Shown here in pieces: positions 34,001 through 43,356 of a stretch of 64,000 nt of DNA. The position numbers and the translations under genes were made by a program. Positions within the stretch are counted from its first letter, which is position 1. Each line of letters starts with the position of its first letter. The stretch is taken from NCBI GenBank assembly GCA_022844345.1, contig JALHLU010000008.1, positions 124,001-188,000 of the forward strand, given 5' to 3'. This DNA comes from Hyphomonadaceae bacterium (GTDB taxonomy: Bacteria > Pseudomonadota > Alphaproteobacteria > Caulobacterales > Hyphomonadaceae). The notes under the pieces were generated by a model. The model saw only the letters and a program-made list of their open reading frames with translations, searched no databases and was not told where the DNA came from.

Positions 34001-37000
34001 CTACTCCGCCGGCGACAGGACTTCCGGCGGCGAGGCAAGCTCCTCGTGCGCCAGCTTGCGCTCCACATCGCGCGGGCTGCCCGTGCGCCGCGCCAGCATC
34101 GCATAGGCCGCCGGCACCAGGATGAGCGTCACCAGCATCGCCGTTGCGACACCGAACAGGATGACGATGCCGATCGCCGCGCGCGTTTCCGAGCCCGCGC
34201 CATGGCTGAAGATCAGCGGGATCGCGCCCGCAATGGCTGTCAGCGACGTCATCACGATGGGCCGGAAGCGGGTGAGCGAGGCTTCGCGCAGGGCGGCGTT
34301 GAACTCCTTGCCCCCGTCGCGCAGCTGGTTGGCGAATTCAACGATTAGAATGCCGTTCTTGGCGGCAAGCCCCACCAGCATGATCAGGCCGATCTGCGTG
34401 TAGATGTTCAGCGAGTTGCCCGTCAGCCAGATGCCCAGCAGGCCGCCGCCAATCGTCGCCGGCACGCACAGCATGATGACGAACGGGTGGGTCCAGCTCT
34501 CGAACTGCGCCGCCAGCACCAGGAACACCACCAGGATGCCGAAGCCGAATACGAACAGGATGCTCTCGCCTGCGCGCTTGTAGTCCAGCGACTGGCCCTT
34601 GTAGTCGATGCCCGCTTCATCGGGCAGCACGTCGCGCGCGATCGCCTCCATCTTGTCCAGCGCCACGCCCAACGAGACGCCCGGATCGAGGTTGGCGCTC
34701 ACCGTAATGGCGCGCACGCGGTTGTAGCGGTTGAGCTGGCGCGAATCCGCCATCTGCTCGACGCTCACCAGGTTCGACAGCGGGATCAGCTGCCCCGTCC
34801 GGGCCGAGCGCACATAGATGCTCTCCATGTCGGACGGCGTCGCCTGCTCGCTGCGCTCGCCCTCGAAGATGACATAGCGCTCCTCGCCGTTCTGGATGAA
34901 CGTGCCCACGCGCTTGGAGCCCAGCATGGTCTGCAGCGTCGAGCCGATCTCCTGCACGGTCACGCCAAGGTCGGACGCGCGCGCGATGTCGACGTTCACC
35001 CGATACTGCTGCTGCGTCTCCTTGTAGTCCCAGTCGATCTGGTTGACGCCCGGATTGTTGGCGTTCACCGCGTCAACGAAGGTGTTGCGCCATTCCACAA
35101 GCGTCTCATAGGACGGGCCCTTGAGAACAAGCTGGATCGGCTTGGGGTTGCCGCGGCCGCCCCCGAAACCGGATGGCATGTTGGCGAAGGCGCGCACGCC
35201 GGTGATATCGCTCAGGCGGCGGTTGATTTCGGCAACGATCTCGAAGCCGTTGCGGCGATGGCCCCACTCCGTCAGGACCACCATCACCATTCCGGAGTTG
35301 AAGCTGCCCGAGGACGGACCAAAGCCGCCGGGCGCGCGCACGGAAATGCCGTCGATCTCGCCTTCCGGATTGTTGGCGTTCTTGATCATGGGCAGCAGGC
35401 GCTCTTCGATCTGCTCGATGAAGGGCTGCATGTATTCGAAGGACGCGCCCTCCGGGCCCGAGATCATCACCTGGAATGATCCACGATCCTCACTCGGCGT
35501 GTATTCGCCGGGGATCTGGGTGAACAGCCAGTAGCTGCCGCCAAGGGCCGCGAAGAAGGCGATGGCGATGAGGATCGGACGTTTCACGGTGGCGTCGTAA
35601 ATGACGCCATAGCCGTTGCGCAGGCCAGCGAAGGCGCGGTCCACGAAGCCTGCAAAGCCTTTGGGCTTCTCATGCGGGGCATGCGGCTTCAGCAGCTTGG
35701 ACGCCATCATCGGCGATATGGTCAGCGCCACCAGCATCGAGAAGGCGATGGCCGCAGCAATTGCGATCGCGAACTCGGTGAACAGCCGGCCCACCTGGCC
35801 CTGCATGAAGGTGATCGGCACGAACACGGCGATCAGCACCATCGTGGTCGCGACAACGGCAAAACCCACCTGGCGCGTGCCGCGGTAGGCGGCCACCAGC
35901 GGCGTCTCGCCAAGGTCCTCGATGCGGCGGTGAATGTTCTCCAGCACGACAATGGCGTCATCGACCACAAGGCCGATCGCCATAACCAGCGCCAGAAGCG
36001 TCAGCATGTTGATTGACAGGCCCAGCGCATAGATCACCGTGAACGCCGCGATCAGCGAGATCGGAACGGTGATGGCCGGGATGATCGTCGCCTTGAAGTT
36101 GCCGAGGAAGACGTAGATCACGCCAACCACCAGCAGCACGGCGATTCCGAGCGTGATGAACACCTCGTTGATCGCGGCATTGACGAACACCGATCCGTCG
36201 AAATTGATCCGCAGGTTCATGTCCTCGGGCAGGGTGGCGGCGACTTCCGCCGCCCGCTCCCGCGCGATCCGGGCGACCTCCACCACGTTGGCGACCGACT
36301 GCTTCACGATGCCGATGCCGATTGTGTCGAGCCCGTTGGCGCGGAAGATGCTGCGATCCTCCTCGGCGCCGGCTTCCACGCGGGCGACATCGCCCAGGCG
36401 AACGACCACGCCGTCGGCTCCCTTGGCGACCACAAGCTGGGAGAATTCCTCCGCCGTGCGGAACGGCCGCTCGATGCGGTTGGTGAAGATCAGGTCCTGC
36501 GACGTCAGCGAGCCTGCCGGCGTCTCGACATTCTCTGTCCGCACCGCGCGCTCGATGTCGGTCACGGTAAGGCCGCGCGCGGCGATGGCGCGGCGGTCGA
36601 GCCACACGCGCATGGCCGGCGTGCGCTGTCCGCCGATCTGCACGCGCGCCACCCCGTCGATCGAGGAGAAGCGGTCGACAAGATAGCGCTCGGCATAGTC
36701 GGTCAGCTCAAGCGGCGTCCGCGTCTCGGAAGCTAAGCGCATCCACAACACGGTTTCTTCCGAAGCATCCGCCTTCTGCACGTCTGGCGGATCTGCTTCC
36801 TGCGGCAGCATGCGCAGGATGCCGCCGACACGGTCGCGGATGTCGTTGGCGGCGGAGTCCATGTCCCGCGAAATATCGAACTCGATGGAGATGTTGGACT
36901 GGCCGTCCTGGCTCGATGAGTTGATGAAGCGGATGCCCTCGATGCCGGAAACCCGGTCCTCGATCACTTCGGTGATGCGTGTTTCCACCACGTTGGCCGA

Positions 37001-37162
37001 TGCGCCGGCATAGCTCGTACGGATCGAGACAATCGGCGGGTCGATGTCCGGATATTCGCGCAGCGCCAGGCGCGTGAACGACACAAAGCCGATCGCGACC
37101 AGCAACAGGCCGATGACCGTTGCGAAGACCGGCCGCTTGATCGAAACATCAGACAGCAACAT
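34001..37162 (-). CDS. RND-family efflux permease (HAE1 type)
   Basis: A 1053-residue inner-membrane protein with the twelve-helix RND layout: a first helix at PVFATVIGLLLVAIGFVSF, then the periplasmic porter domain starting ALREYPDIDPPIVSI. Helix 4 has MAIGLVVDDAIVVLENI with the proton-relay DD. A second porter domain follows, and helix 11-12 blocks GLAAKNGILIVEFANQLRDGG are near the end. Length is normal for AcrB-like transporters. It exports drugs or toxic lipophiles together with the adaptor gene upstream. No outer membrane factor gene lies nearby, so a TolC from elsewhere must complete the pump. Confidence 0.93.
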   Translation of the reverse strand: MLLSDVSIKRPVFATVIGLLLVAIGFVSFTRLALREYPDIDPPIVSIRTSYAGASANVVETRITEVIEDRVSGIEGIRFINSSSQDGQSNISIEFDISRDMDSAANDIRDRVGGILRMLPQEADPPDVQKADASEETVLWMRLASETRTPLELTDYAERYLVDRFSSIDGVARVQIGGQRTPAMRVWLDRRAIAARGLTVTDIERAVRTENVETPAGSLTSQDLIFTNRIERPFRTAEEFSQLVVAKGADGVVVRLGDVARVEAGAEEDRSIFRANGLDTIGIGIVKQSVANVVEVARIARERAAEVAATLPEDMNLRINFDGSVFVNAAINEVFITLGIAVLLVVGVIYVFLGNFKATIIPAITVPISLIAAFTVIYALGLSINMLTLLALVMAIGLVVDDAIVVLENIHRRIEDLGETPLVAAYRGTRQVGFAVVATTMVLIAVFVPITFMQGQVGRLFTEFAIAIAAAIAFSMLVALTISPMMASKLLKPHAPHEKPKGFAGFVDRAFAGLRNGYGVIYDATVKRPILIAIAFFAALGGSYWLFTQIPGEYTPSEDRGSFQVMISGPEGASFEYMQPFIEQIEERLLPMIKNANNPEGEIDGISVRAPGGFGPSSGSFNSGMVMVVLTEWGHRRNGFEIVAEINRRLSDITGVRAFANMPSGFGGGRGNPKPIQLVLKGPSYETLVEWRNTFVDAVNANNPGVNQIDWDYKETQQQYRVNVDIARASDLGVTVQEIGSTLQTMLGSKRVGTFIQNGEERYVIFEGERSEQATPSDMESIYVRSARTGQLIPLSNLVSVEQMADSRQLNRYNRVRAITVSANLDPGVSLGVALDKMEAIARDVLPDEAGIDYKGQSLDYKRAGESILFVFGFGILVVFLVLAAQFESWTHPFVIMLCVPATIGGGLLGIWLTGNSLNIYTQIGLIMLVGLAAKNGILIVEFANQLRDGGKEFNAALREASLTRFRPIVMTSLTAIAGAIPLIFSHGAGSETRAAIGIVILFGVATAMLVTLILVPAAYAMLARRTGSPRDVERKLAHEELASPPEVLSPAE

Positions 37163-37192
37163 GGAGGTCGCCTCCCGGCGCTACTGTTCGAA

Positions 37193-38410
37193 TTACTGGG
37201 CGAGACCCGACTTGTCCGTCGTTCCCTGGCCCGATGCCACTGCCTGTCCCGCGTTGCCGCCGGCGCCTGGCGCGATCCGCACCGGAGCACCCGGCCGGAT
37301 CTTCAGCACGCCGTCGGTGACGACCATGTCGCCGGACTGAAGTCCGGTCAGGACTTCCACGATGCCCGGCTCGCGCGTGCCGAGCGTCACTTCCACCTTG
37401 CGGACGGTGGCCGGCTGCTTCGACTGGTCGACCACGAACACGAAATTCTTCGAGCCTTCGGCGACGATGGAAATCTCCGGCGCCGACAGGGATGTGCGCG
37501 GCTGCGTCGTCAGTTCGACGCCCATTGATGTTCCCGCTTTCAGCGCGCCATCGCCGTTGGGCAGCGTTGCGCGAACTTTCACCGCCAGGCTCACCGGGTC
37601 GATGGCGTTGTCGATCGACGTCAGCTGGCCAACGAAGATGCGGCCGGGAATGTCCTTGGTCGTCGCCTTGATCTCGAGACCCGGGCGCAGTGACGTCAGA
37701 TAGATTGAGGGAACGCCGAATTCGAGGCGCATCTGGCTGTCGTCGATCAGCGTCGCCACCGCCTGTCCGGGCGACACATACGCGCCAACGCTCACCTGCC
37801 TGAACCCCAGCACGCCGCTGAACGGCGCCGTCAGCACCCGGTCGCGCAGCCGCGCCTGGATTGAACCCACATTCGCGTTTGCGGCTTCGAAGGCGGATTT
37901 GGAACGCTCCAGCTCCAGCTCGGCGATGGCGTCGTTGGCCGCCAGCCTCTGGTTGCGCTCATAAACCAGCCGTGCGTTCGCCTCGGTCGCCCGCGCCGCT
38001 TCAAGCTGGGAGTTCTCTTCCTCATTGACGAGCGTCATCAGGACCTTGCCGCGCGCAACGCGCTGGCCGTCCTCGAAATAGATTGCCGTCACGCGGTCCG
38101 CCGCATTGGCGCTCAGGACGACGCGCTCGCGCGGCTCCAGCGTGCCCAGCGCCTCGATCCGGCTGGAGAACACCTGGGGCGCAATTCCCACGGCGCCAAC
38201 CTGGGTCGGCGGTGCGCCCCGTCCACCAGGGCCGCCACCAGGTCCACCCGGACCGCCACCAGGACCTCCAGGACCGCCCGGCGCCCCGGGGCCGCCGCCA
38301 GCCGCCGTCCCGTGTCCGTCACTATTCACCATGGTGAAAGCAATCGCGCCGGCCCCTAGCACCGCTATGGCGACCGCCCCAACCACGACGTTGCGCTTGG
38401 TCTGCGACAT
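37193..38410 (-). CDS. RND efflux periplasmic adaptor (membrane fusion protein)
   Basis: A 405-residue adaptor with one N-terminal helix (VVVGAVAIAVLGAGAIAF), then a Gly/Pro-rich linker (GGPGGPGGGPGGPGGGPG-like), a lipoyl/hairpin core (VVLSANAADRVTAIYFEDGQ, RVARGKVLMTLVNEEE, coiled coil RNQRLAANDAIAELELE) and the beta-barrel end QPATVRKVEVTLG. It bridges the permease to the outer membrane channel. Its stop is 30 bases before the permease start: one operon. The repeated Gly/Pro linker is long for this family. Confidence 0.92.
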   Translation of the reverse strand: MSQTKRNVVVGAVAIAVLGAGAIAFTMVNSDGHGTAAGGGPGAPGGPGGPGGGPGGPGGGPGGRGAPPTQVGAVGIAPQVFSSRIEALGTLEPRERVVLSANAADRVTAIYFEDGQRVARGKVLMTLVNEEENSQLEAARATEANARLVYERNQRLAANDAIAELELERSKSAFEAANANVGSIQARLRDRVLTAPFSGVLGFRQVSVGAYVSPGQAVATLIDDSQMRLEFGVPSIYLTSLRPGLEIKATTKDIPGRIFVGQLTSIDNAIDPVSLAVKVRATLPNGDGALKAGTSMGVELTTQPRTSLSAPEISIVAEGSKNFVFVVDQSKQPATVRKVEVTLGTREPGIVEVLTGLQSGDMVVTDGVLKIRPGAPVRIAPGAGGNAGQAVASGQGTTDKSGLAQ

Positions 38411-38868
38411 GAAAAAAACGACTCCACCACCAAACTACACTTCGTCAGGCCAAGCGGCCATCCCGTAGCATGGCTGATATCCTGCTCATTTACGCGACTG
38501 CTGCGCCCTTTGGCCTGCGGCCTCCAGACGCGGATCGCGCAAAGCTGATGACGTTCCCGCGAGCGGGCCGCCGGCTCTGCACGTTTTGGCAGGAACTGCC
38601 TGAACCTTTTGCAGGACCATAAGGGCGGCGGCTTGAAATTCGGTCAACGCCGCCGGGTCAAACAGGGGGGGGCCGCAGCCCGAATTGGCTGTGAGGCTCA
38701 CCATCGGCGCCTCAACCACGCCCGCGGCGGCGCCGCCTCGATCAACCTGCGTGCTGGGAGCCGGCAACTTGGCAATTGCCAGCCAAACCAGACCCATTCC
38801 TGTCCTGCCCTGAAGCGGTGAGGACAGGTGGGGGTCTTCCTCCATGCTCACCGAACGCAGCGATCAGG
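38411..38868. other. Intergenic region, about 460 bp
   Basis: It holds the leader of the efflux operon and, at 38791-38836, a member of the dispersed palindrome family. A minus-strand frame (38486-38851) overlaps the repeat and has no ribosome-binding site or recognisable content, so it is not called. Confidence 0.5.
38791..38836. repeat. Dispersed palindromic repeat (CCTGTCCT/AGGACAGG)
   Basis: Arms GACCCATTCCTGTCCT and AGGACAGGTGGGGGTC pair except for three bases. It belongs to the GGTGGGGGTC-ended family also seen at 24611-24653 and 47280-47324. Confidence 0.65.
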
Positions 38869-40950
38869 CTAAATCTGCATCCCCAGCGCCGTATCCAGCA
38901 GCAGGTAGGCCGACAGGCGTGGCGCAGCGTCTTCCCGGGCCCGTCCCGCCATCGACAGCACGCGCAGCGCGTCCGCCGCCTCGCGCGTCACGAACTCGCG
39001 CGCGGCGTGCTGCAGGTCGCGGTCGGTCTCCAGCATGCGCGTCACGCGCTGGATTTCCTGCGGCGCCGTTTCATGCGTCGCCCGGCGGCGCTGCCGCTCG
39101 CCCTGGTTGGACGCATTGGCGATGCGGCGCAGGTCGGCGGCCTTCACCACATGCAGGCGCACGCCCGCCCGGTCCAGCCGCTCGATCATCGCCCCGGCCG
39201 ACTGCTCGCGCACCTGCGGCGCTGGCGGGCCATCAATGCCGCCCAGAAGCGAACGCCAGCTATCCTCGCGCTTCGGCTCTGTCTCGAAGAAGAAGTCCTC
39301 GCGCCGCGTCGCCGGCGCCGCCACATGGCTCAGCACCAGTTCGTCATCGTGCGCGCCATCGCCCCGCATCTCGTCCAGCAGGGGATCAACTTCCTGCACC
39401 AGCGCCGAAGCCGTCGGCTTCTGCTGCGGGAAAGGCGTCACGGTCGTGTGGCTGTCATTGTGATGGCCGCCATTCTGGTGATGGCCATTCGGGTGATTAT
39501 AGCCCGGCTGCGAGAGCGAGGGCTGCGCGAAAATCGGCTGCGGCGGGGCCTGCACAGGCGCCGCTGGCGTCTCGCGCCCGCCGAACAGGGGGAAGGGGCG
39601 ATCCGTCTCCGTCCGCGCTTGCTGCTGCGGCTTCACCGCCGCCGGTGCAGGCGCCGGGGCGGGGGAGACAACCGGCTGCACGGCCGAAACCTTCGGGATC
39701 GGCTCCAGGATCAGATCGTCCACCGACGACGGCTCAACCTCGTCCTTCATGCGCCCGATCAGGCTCGACGCCTTCTCGATCCGCTGGCGGGCCCGTTCCA
39801 GGCCTTCCTCGGCCGCATTGGTTGCGCGTGTCGCTGTCTTGAACAGCGAGTCCGACAGCTGGTTGATCCGCTTCTCGGTCTCGTCCGCATGGGCGCGCGC
39901 CGCGTGCGAGGCCGCCTTGGTGGTGGCTTCCGCCTGCAGCGCCGCTTCCTTCATCAGCACCAGCGATGTGCGTGCATCGTCCGACGCCTGCGCCGACCGC
40001 GCTGTGATCGTCTCCGTCGCCTTCAGCGCCGAACCGATCGCGTCCGACATCGTGTCGCGCAGCGTCTCGGCCGTTGATTTGGTCGCCGCCGCCGCAAGCT
40101 CGCCCGCCTTGGTTGCGGATTCCACCATGCGCGTCGACTGCACCAGTTGCTCGTCCAGCCGCATCAGCACGCTGGCAAGGTTTTGCGCCCGCTTGCGGCT
40201 TTCCGCGCCCATCGTGTCGAGCTGGTTGATGCGCTGCGCCAGATGCCCCGCCGTTTCGTTGAGATCGCGCAGCCGCTGGTCCAGCGTCGCATCCGCCTGG
40301 CGCACCTGGTCCTGCGCCGCGCGCGTCGCTTCCGCCATCAGCTGCGCATGGCGCGGGATCGATTTCGCAAGCTGGTCGGATTGCGTCCGCAGGTTCTCGG
40401 CCAGCGCCGTCATGCTCTGCCGCTCCGCGCCCATCTTGGAGACCAGCACTTCGGAATCCGCGCGCACGATCTCGGCCGCCTTCAGCGCCGCCGTCACGCT
40501 CGTGTCGATATCGCCCTTCAGCGCATCAAGCCGCGTGCGCGTTTCCATCAGCGCGCGATTGAGCGATTGCGTCTGGCTCGCCACCGCTTCGCCAAGGCTT
40601 GCAACTTCCGACCGCGTGGCTTCCGCCGGCTCCAGCAGCAGCCGCGCCGAGGTCAGCACAACAGCATTGGCCTGCGCCGAGCGCGCGCCCTCGCGCGCCA
40701 TGATGCCCGCGCAGATCAGCGCCAGGCCAGGCGCGAACAGCGCGGCGAACCCGCCGGCAAGAACCAGCGGCGGCTGCGCGAGGAGTTCCCCAAAGCCGAC
40801 AACGGCCACGAGCCAGGCGCCAACCCCGCCCCACAACAGCAGGGCTAGGGCGGCCCCCGCCCATGGCATCCAGGCCCCGGCCGTGCGCGCCGCCTCAAGC
40901 TGCGAGCGGATCCGGGCGGTGGAGTTACGTCGATCGACAAGTTCCGTCAT
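38869..40950 (-). CDS. TipN-like polarity/coiled-coil membrane protein
   Basis: A 693-residue protein. Two helices near the N-terminus (about residues 28-50 and 57-79) anchor it. Residues 90-400 are a long coiled coil rich in Ala, Glu, Lys and Arg (LNRALMETRTRLDALKGD). A Pro/Gln/His-rich disordered segment follows (HPNGHHQNGGHHNDSH), then a conserved C-terminal domain (REDAAPRLSAYLLLDTALGM). This layout matches TipN, the Caulobacter new-pole marker that helps orient division and flagella. Identity is by architecture, not by close residue match. ATG 40950 was chosen over 41049; a Shine-Dalgarno is weak. Confidence 0.62.
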   Translation of the reverse strand: MTELVDRRNSTARIRSQLEAARTAGAWMPWAGAALALLLWGGVGAWLVAVVGFGELLAQPPLVLAGGFAALFAPGLALICAGIMAREGARSAQANAVVLTSARLLLEPAEATRSEVASLGEAVASQTQSLNRALMETRTRLDALKGDIDTSVTAALKAAEIVRADSEVLVSKMGAERQSMTALAENLRTQSDQLAKSIPRHAQLMAEATRAAQDQVRQADATLDQRLRDLNETAGHLAQRINQLDTMGAESRKRAQNLASVLMRLDEQLVQSTRMVESATKAGELAAAATKSTAETLRDTMSDAIGSALKATETITARSAQASDDARTSLVLMKEAALQAEATTKAASHAARAHADETEKRINQLSDSLFKTATRATNAAEEGLERARQRIEKASSLIGRMKDEVEPSSVDDLILEPIPKVSAVQPVVSPAPAPAPAAVKPQQQARTETDRPFPLFGGRETPAAPVQAPPQPIFAQPSLSQPGYNHPNGHHQNGGHHNDSHTTVTPFPQQKPTASALVQEVDPLLDEMRGDGAHDDELVLSHVAAPATRREDFFFETEPKREDSWRSLLGGIDGPPAPQVREQSAGAMIERLDRAGVRLHVVKAADLRRIANASNQGERQRRRATHETAPQEIQRVTRMLETDRDLQHAAREFVTREAADALRVLSMAGRAREDAAPRLSAYLLLDTALGMQI

Positions 40951-41223
40951 GGCGGCAATCGGCCTGTGCACTGTGGCTATAACGCGCCAGCAAGCAGGCG
41001 TGGCAGGGGCCCCGGAAGATTCTTCCGGGTCACTGGGCCTGCCCACCAAGCCCGCCGAATTTGCAGGTCATGTACGCGATTGGAAAGAGGGTTGAGTCAC
41101 ACAGGCCGGTTGAATCATCAGCCCGCCGTTAATCGCGCCACGCGAACAATGGCCGATTCCTCAGCAACTACGGTTGATTCCACGGTAAATCGCCGGCCAA
41201 ACCCGAAACGACCCTTTTTGGGG

Positions 41224-41394
41224 TCAGTACACTTTCTGGGGCTGGTGCTGCTGGATCGGCTTCTCGATCACGGACTTGGCGGCCGGAACCGGCTGGTTCT
41301 TCTGCGGTTTGGGGCCTTCAGCGTCGCCAATGCCCGTCCACGCGACCAGGGCCGCGAACACCGCATCTCTCACGTTGACGATGACGTCGATCAT
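41224..41394 (-). CDS. Small protein, 56 residues
   Basis: It begins MIDVIVNVRDAVFAALVAWTG and ends with a Gln/Pro/Lys-rich tail. AGGGGATCGCCCG provides a ribosome-binding site eight bases ahead of the ATG. A short hydrophobic helix at residues 4-20 may lie at the membrane. Unknown function; the call rests on the start signal and codon pattern only. The plus-strand frame over it has no start signal. Confidence 0.45.
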   Translation of the reverse strand: MIDVIVNVRDAVFAALVAWTGIGDAEGPKPQKNQPVPAAKSVIEKPIQQHQPQKVY

Positions 41395-41537
41395 CGGGCG
41401 ATCCCCTGACCCGGCCGAACCTGTAGTTTGTATGCAAACCTTGTGATCCCAAGCTCGCCCCGCTTCAAGGCGAAAGTTCGGCATCCCTACGGATTTCGGG
41501 GAAATCGTATCGGCCCCGCCACTGTCCCGAAGCCCGC

Positions 41538-42116
41538 TCAGCGATATTGCAGGAACCGGTGCGAGCCCTGCACAACATACACCGAACCGTATCCGTCCGC
41601 GCAGCGTTGCACTTCCACGTCGGCCGGCCGGTTGTACCAGTAGCCGAACTCGCGATCCCAGCGGCACTGGTTGGGCCGCAGCCCCCACGCATTTGGCGCC
41701 TGTGCGGGGTATCCGCCATAGGACGTGTACCCGCCATACGAATAGCTACCGCCGCCATAGCCGTAAGGGCTGGAATCGTATGGGTCCGGCGTCAGGGCAT
41801 AGCCGAGCAGGGCAGAGCCGAGCGCAAGACCCACCCACCAGTCGCCATCGTCGTCCCAATTGCGATAGTGACCCCGGCCTCCGCCATAATAGCCCCGGTT
41901 CCAGCCGTCATCCCACCGGTCATTGTCTCGCCGGCCGCGATCGTGGTCGCGTCCCCGCCCATCGCGATCCCAGTCGCCGCCGCCGCGCCCCCTGCCATCG
42001 TGTCCGCGATCACCGCGATGGTCGCCGCCGCGATCGCCCCGCTGGGCCACGGCCGGCTCAATCGCGGTCACCGTCGCAAGAGCGACCGCAACCACAGCGA
42101 GAACATTGCGAAACAT
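41538..42116 (-). CDS. Secreted Asp/Gly/Arg-rich protein
   Basis: A 192-residue protein with a signal peptide (MFRNVLAVVAVALATV, cut after AVAQ). A long Arg/Asp/Gly stretch (RGDRGGDHRGDRGHDGRGR-like) is followed by one hydrophobic helix (WWVGLALGSALLGYALTP) and a Tyr/Gly-rich segment. The C-terminal domain has two Cys around WDREFGYWYNRPADV. The low-complexity part suggests an envelope or stress protein; the family was not named. GGGGAGGAGA precedes ATG 42116. Confidence 0.7.
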   Translation of the reverse strand: MFRNVLAVVAVALATVTAIEPAVAQRGDRGGDHRGDRGHDGRGRGGGDWDRDGRGRDHDRGRRDNDRWDDGWNRGYYGGGRGHYRNWDDDGDWWVGLALGSALLGYALTPDPYDSSPYGYGGGSYSYGGYTSYGGYPAQAPNAWGLRPNQCRWDREFGYWYNRPADVEVQRCADGYGSVYVVQGSHRFLQYR

Positions 42117-42274
42117 GTGAAGTCTCCTCCCCGGAGAATAAGGAACGAAGGGTCTCTCCTTCAACTTGAAGGGCGCATGAACGGCCCGTTCAGCCGCCGC
42201 CGCGCATCTTCTCCGGAAAACCGGCGGCCCCTCGGTTAACCTCCCGTTTTCCGGCTCACCCGACACTTCGCCCC

Positions 42275-42652
42275 ATGGCAACCGCGATCGACCTTGCACA
42301 GCTCGAAACGATGACGGGCTCGGACCCAGCCCTGGCCATCGAAGTGCTGGGCATCTTCCGGCAGTCTGCCGAACTCTGGTCGCGCATGCTCGATCCCGCC
42401 AGCGATCCCGAAAACTGGGCCGACGCCGCCCACGGCATCAAGGGCGCCGCGCGCTCCGTCGGCGCCATGGGTCTCGGCGATGTCTGCGAAACGGCCGAAC
42501 GTCTCGGGCGGTCAGGCACAGCTTCAAATGTCGCCGCCGGCGTTGCGCTCTCCGCCGTGAAGGACCGCCTGGGCGAGGCCCTCGAAGCCATCGCCCACAT
42601 CGAACACCAACTCGTCATGCGCCGCACATTCGTTGGCGTGCGGCTGACTTAG
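42275..42652 (+). CDS. Hpt domain-containing phosphotransfer protein
   Basis: A 125-residue single-domain protein. AAHGIKGAARSVGA is the Hpt active-site helix with the phospho-accepting His53, and a second helix pair completes the four-helix bundle. It should pass phosphate between hybrid kinases and response regulators in the cytoplasm. No kinase or receiver gene is next to it. It is divergent from the Asp/Gly-rich secreted protein gene. Confidence 0.85.
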   Translation: MATAIDLAQLETMTGSDPALAIEVLGIFRQSAELWSRMLDPASDPENWADAAHGIKGAARSVGAMGLGDVCETAERLGRSGTASNVAAGVALSAVKDRLGEALEAIAHIEHQLVMRRTFVGVRLT

Positions 42653-42748
42653 AGGCGCGCCAGCAAACGTCCCGGCCCGCCGAACCGGCCCCCACCAACG
42701 CCCGCGAGCGCACCTCGCCGCTGATCAGGCGGCCTGTCGCGTTTACTT

Positions 42749-42760
42749 ACTCTACAGAGT
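42749..42760 (+). promoter_or_regulatory. Palindrome ACTC-TACA-GAGT upstream of the Rrf2 gene
   Basis: A perfect 12-bp inverted repeat about 72 bases before the Rrf2 start, in an AT-richer stretch (GTTTACTTACTCTACAGAGT). It may be an autoregulatory site of the Rrf2 protein and sits at the head of the sulfate-import genes. Confidence 0.4.
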
Positions 42761-42832
42761 CAATATAGTTTCCCCAGAGTCGCGTAGATGGTCGCGGCCC
42801 TGTGACACCCCATCCGGCCTGCAAGGCACACC

Positions 42833-43279
42833 ATGATTTCACAGAAAGCCAAGTACGCGCTCAGGGCCCTGGTCGCCCTCGCCAGGCAGCCCCCGGGCAA
42901 GCCCGTATTCATTGGCGACATCGCCGAGGCCCAGGCCATCCCGAAGAAATTCCTCGAGCAGATCCTGCTCGAACTCAAGCATCACGGTCTGGTGGTCTCG
43001 CGGCGTGGAAAGGCCGGCGGATATGGGCTTTTGCGTCCTGCCGACACCATTTCGTTCGGCGAAGTGCTGCGCATCGTCGATGGCCCCATCGCCCCGCTGC
43101 CGTGCCTGTCCAAGATCGCCTACCGCCGCTGCGAGGACTGCAAGGAGGAAGCTTCCTGCGAGATCCGCCGCGTCTTCGCGCAGGTCGCCGACGTGACCCG
43201 CGCCGTCCTCGACCGCACCACGATTGCCGATGCGGTTGGGGCCAATCTCCCCGTCCGCCTGCACGAAATGGTGGTCTGA
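42833..43279 (+). CDS. Rrf2-family transcriptional regulator
   Basis: A 148-residue winged-helix regulator: MISQKAKYALRALVALAR, IPKKFLEQILLELKHHGLV and SRRGKAGGYGLLRPA are the Rrf2 DNA-binding core. Cys91, Cys100, Cys103 and Cys109 stand where IscR-type members bind a [2Fe-2S] cluster, so it may sense iron-sulfur or redox state. The ATG at 42833 follows AAGGCACACC. It lies 77 bases ahead of the sulfate transporter genes and probably controls them and itself. Confidence 0.9.
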   Translation: MISQKAKYALRALVALARQPPGKPVFIGDIAEAQAIPKKFLEQILLELKHHGLVVSRRGKAGGYGLLRPADTISFGEVLRIVDGPIAPLPCLSKIAYRRCEDCKEEASCEIRRVFAQVADVTRAVLDRTTIADAVGANLPVRLHEMVV

Positions 43280-43356
43280 ACCGGCGCCGCGTCATGCGCC
43301 CTTGCCGGTTTGACAAACACGACCACATCACTAGCGTAAAGCTGGTGGAGGTTCCC

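Noticed and set aside
38486-38851. Frame in the gap after the efflux adaptor
   Set aside because: It lies partly in a dispersed palindrome, has no ribosome-binding site and no recognisable residues.
41426-41439. Palindrome GTTTG-TATG-CAAAC as an operator
   Set aside because: Only 5-bp arms, one copy, and it lies downstream of the secreted protein gene's stop rather than at a promoter.
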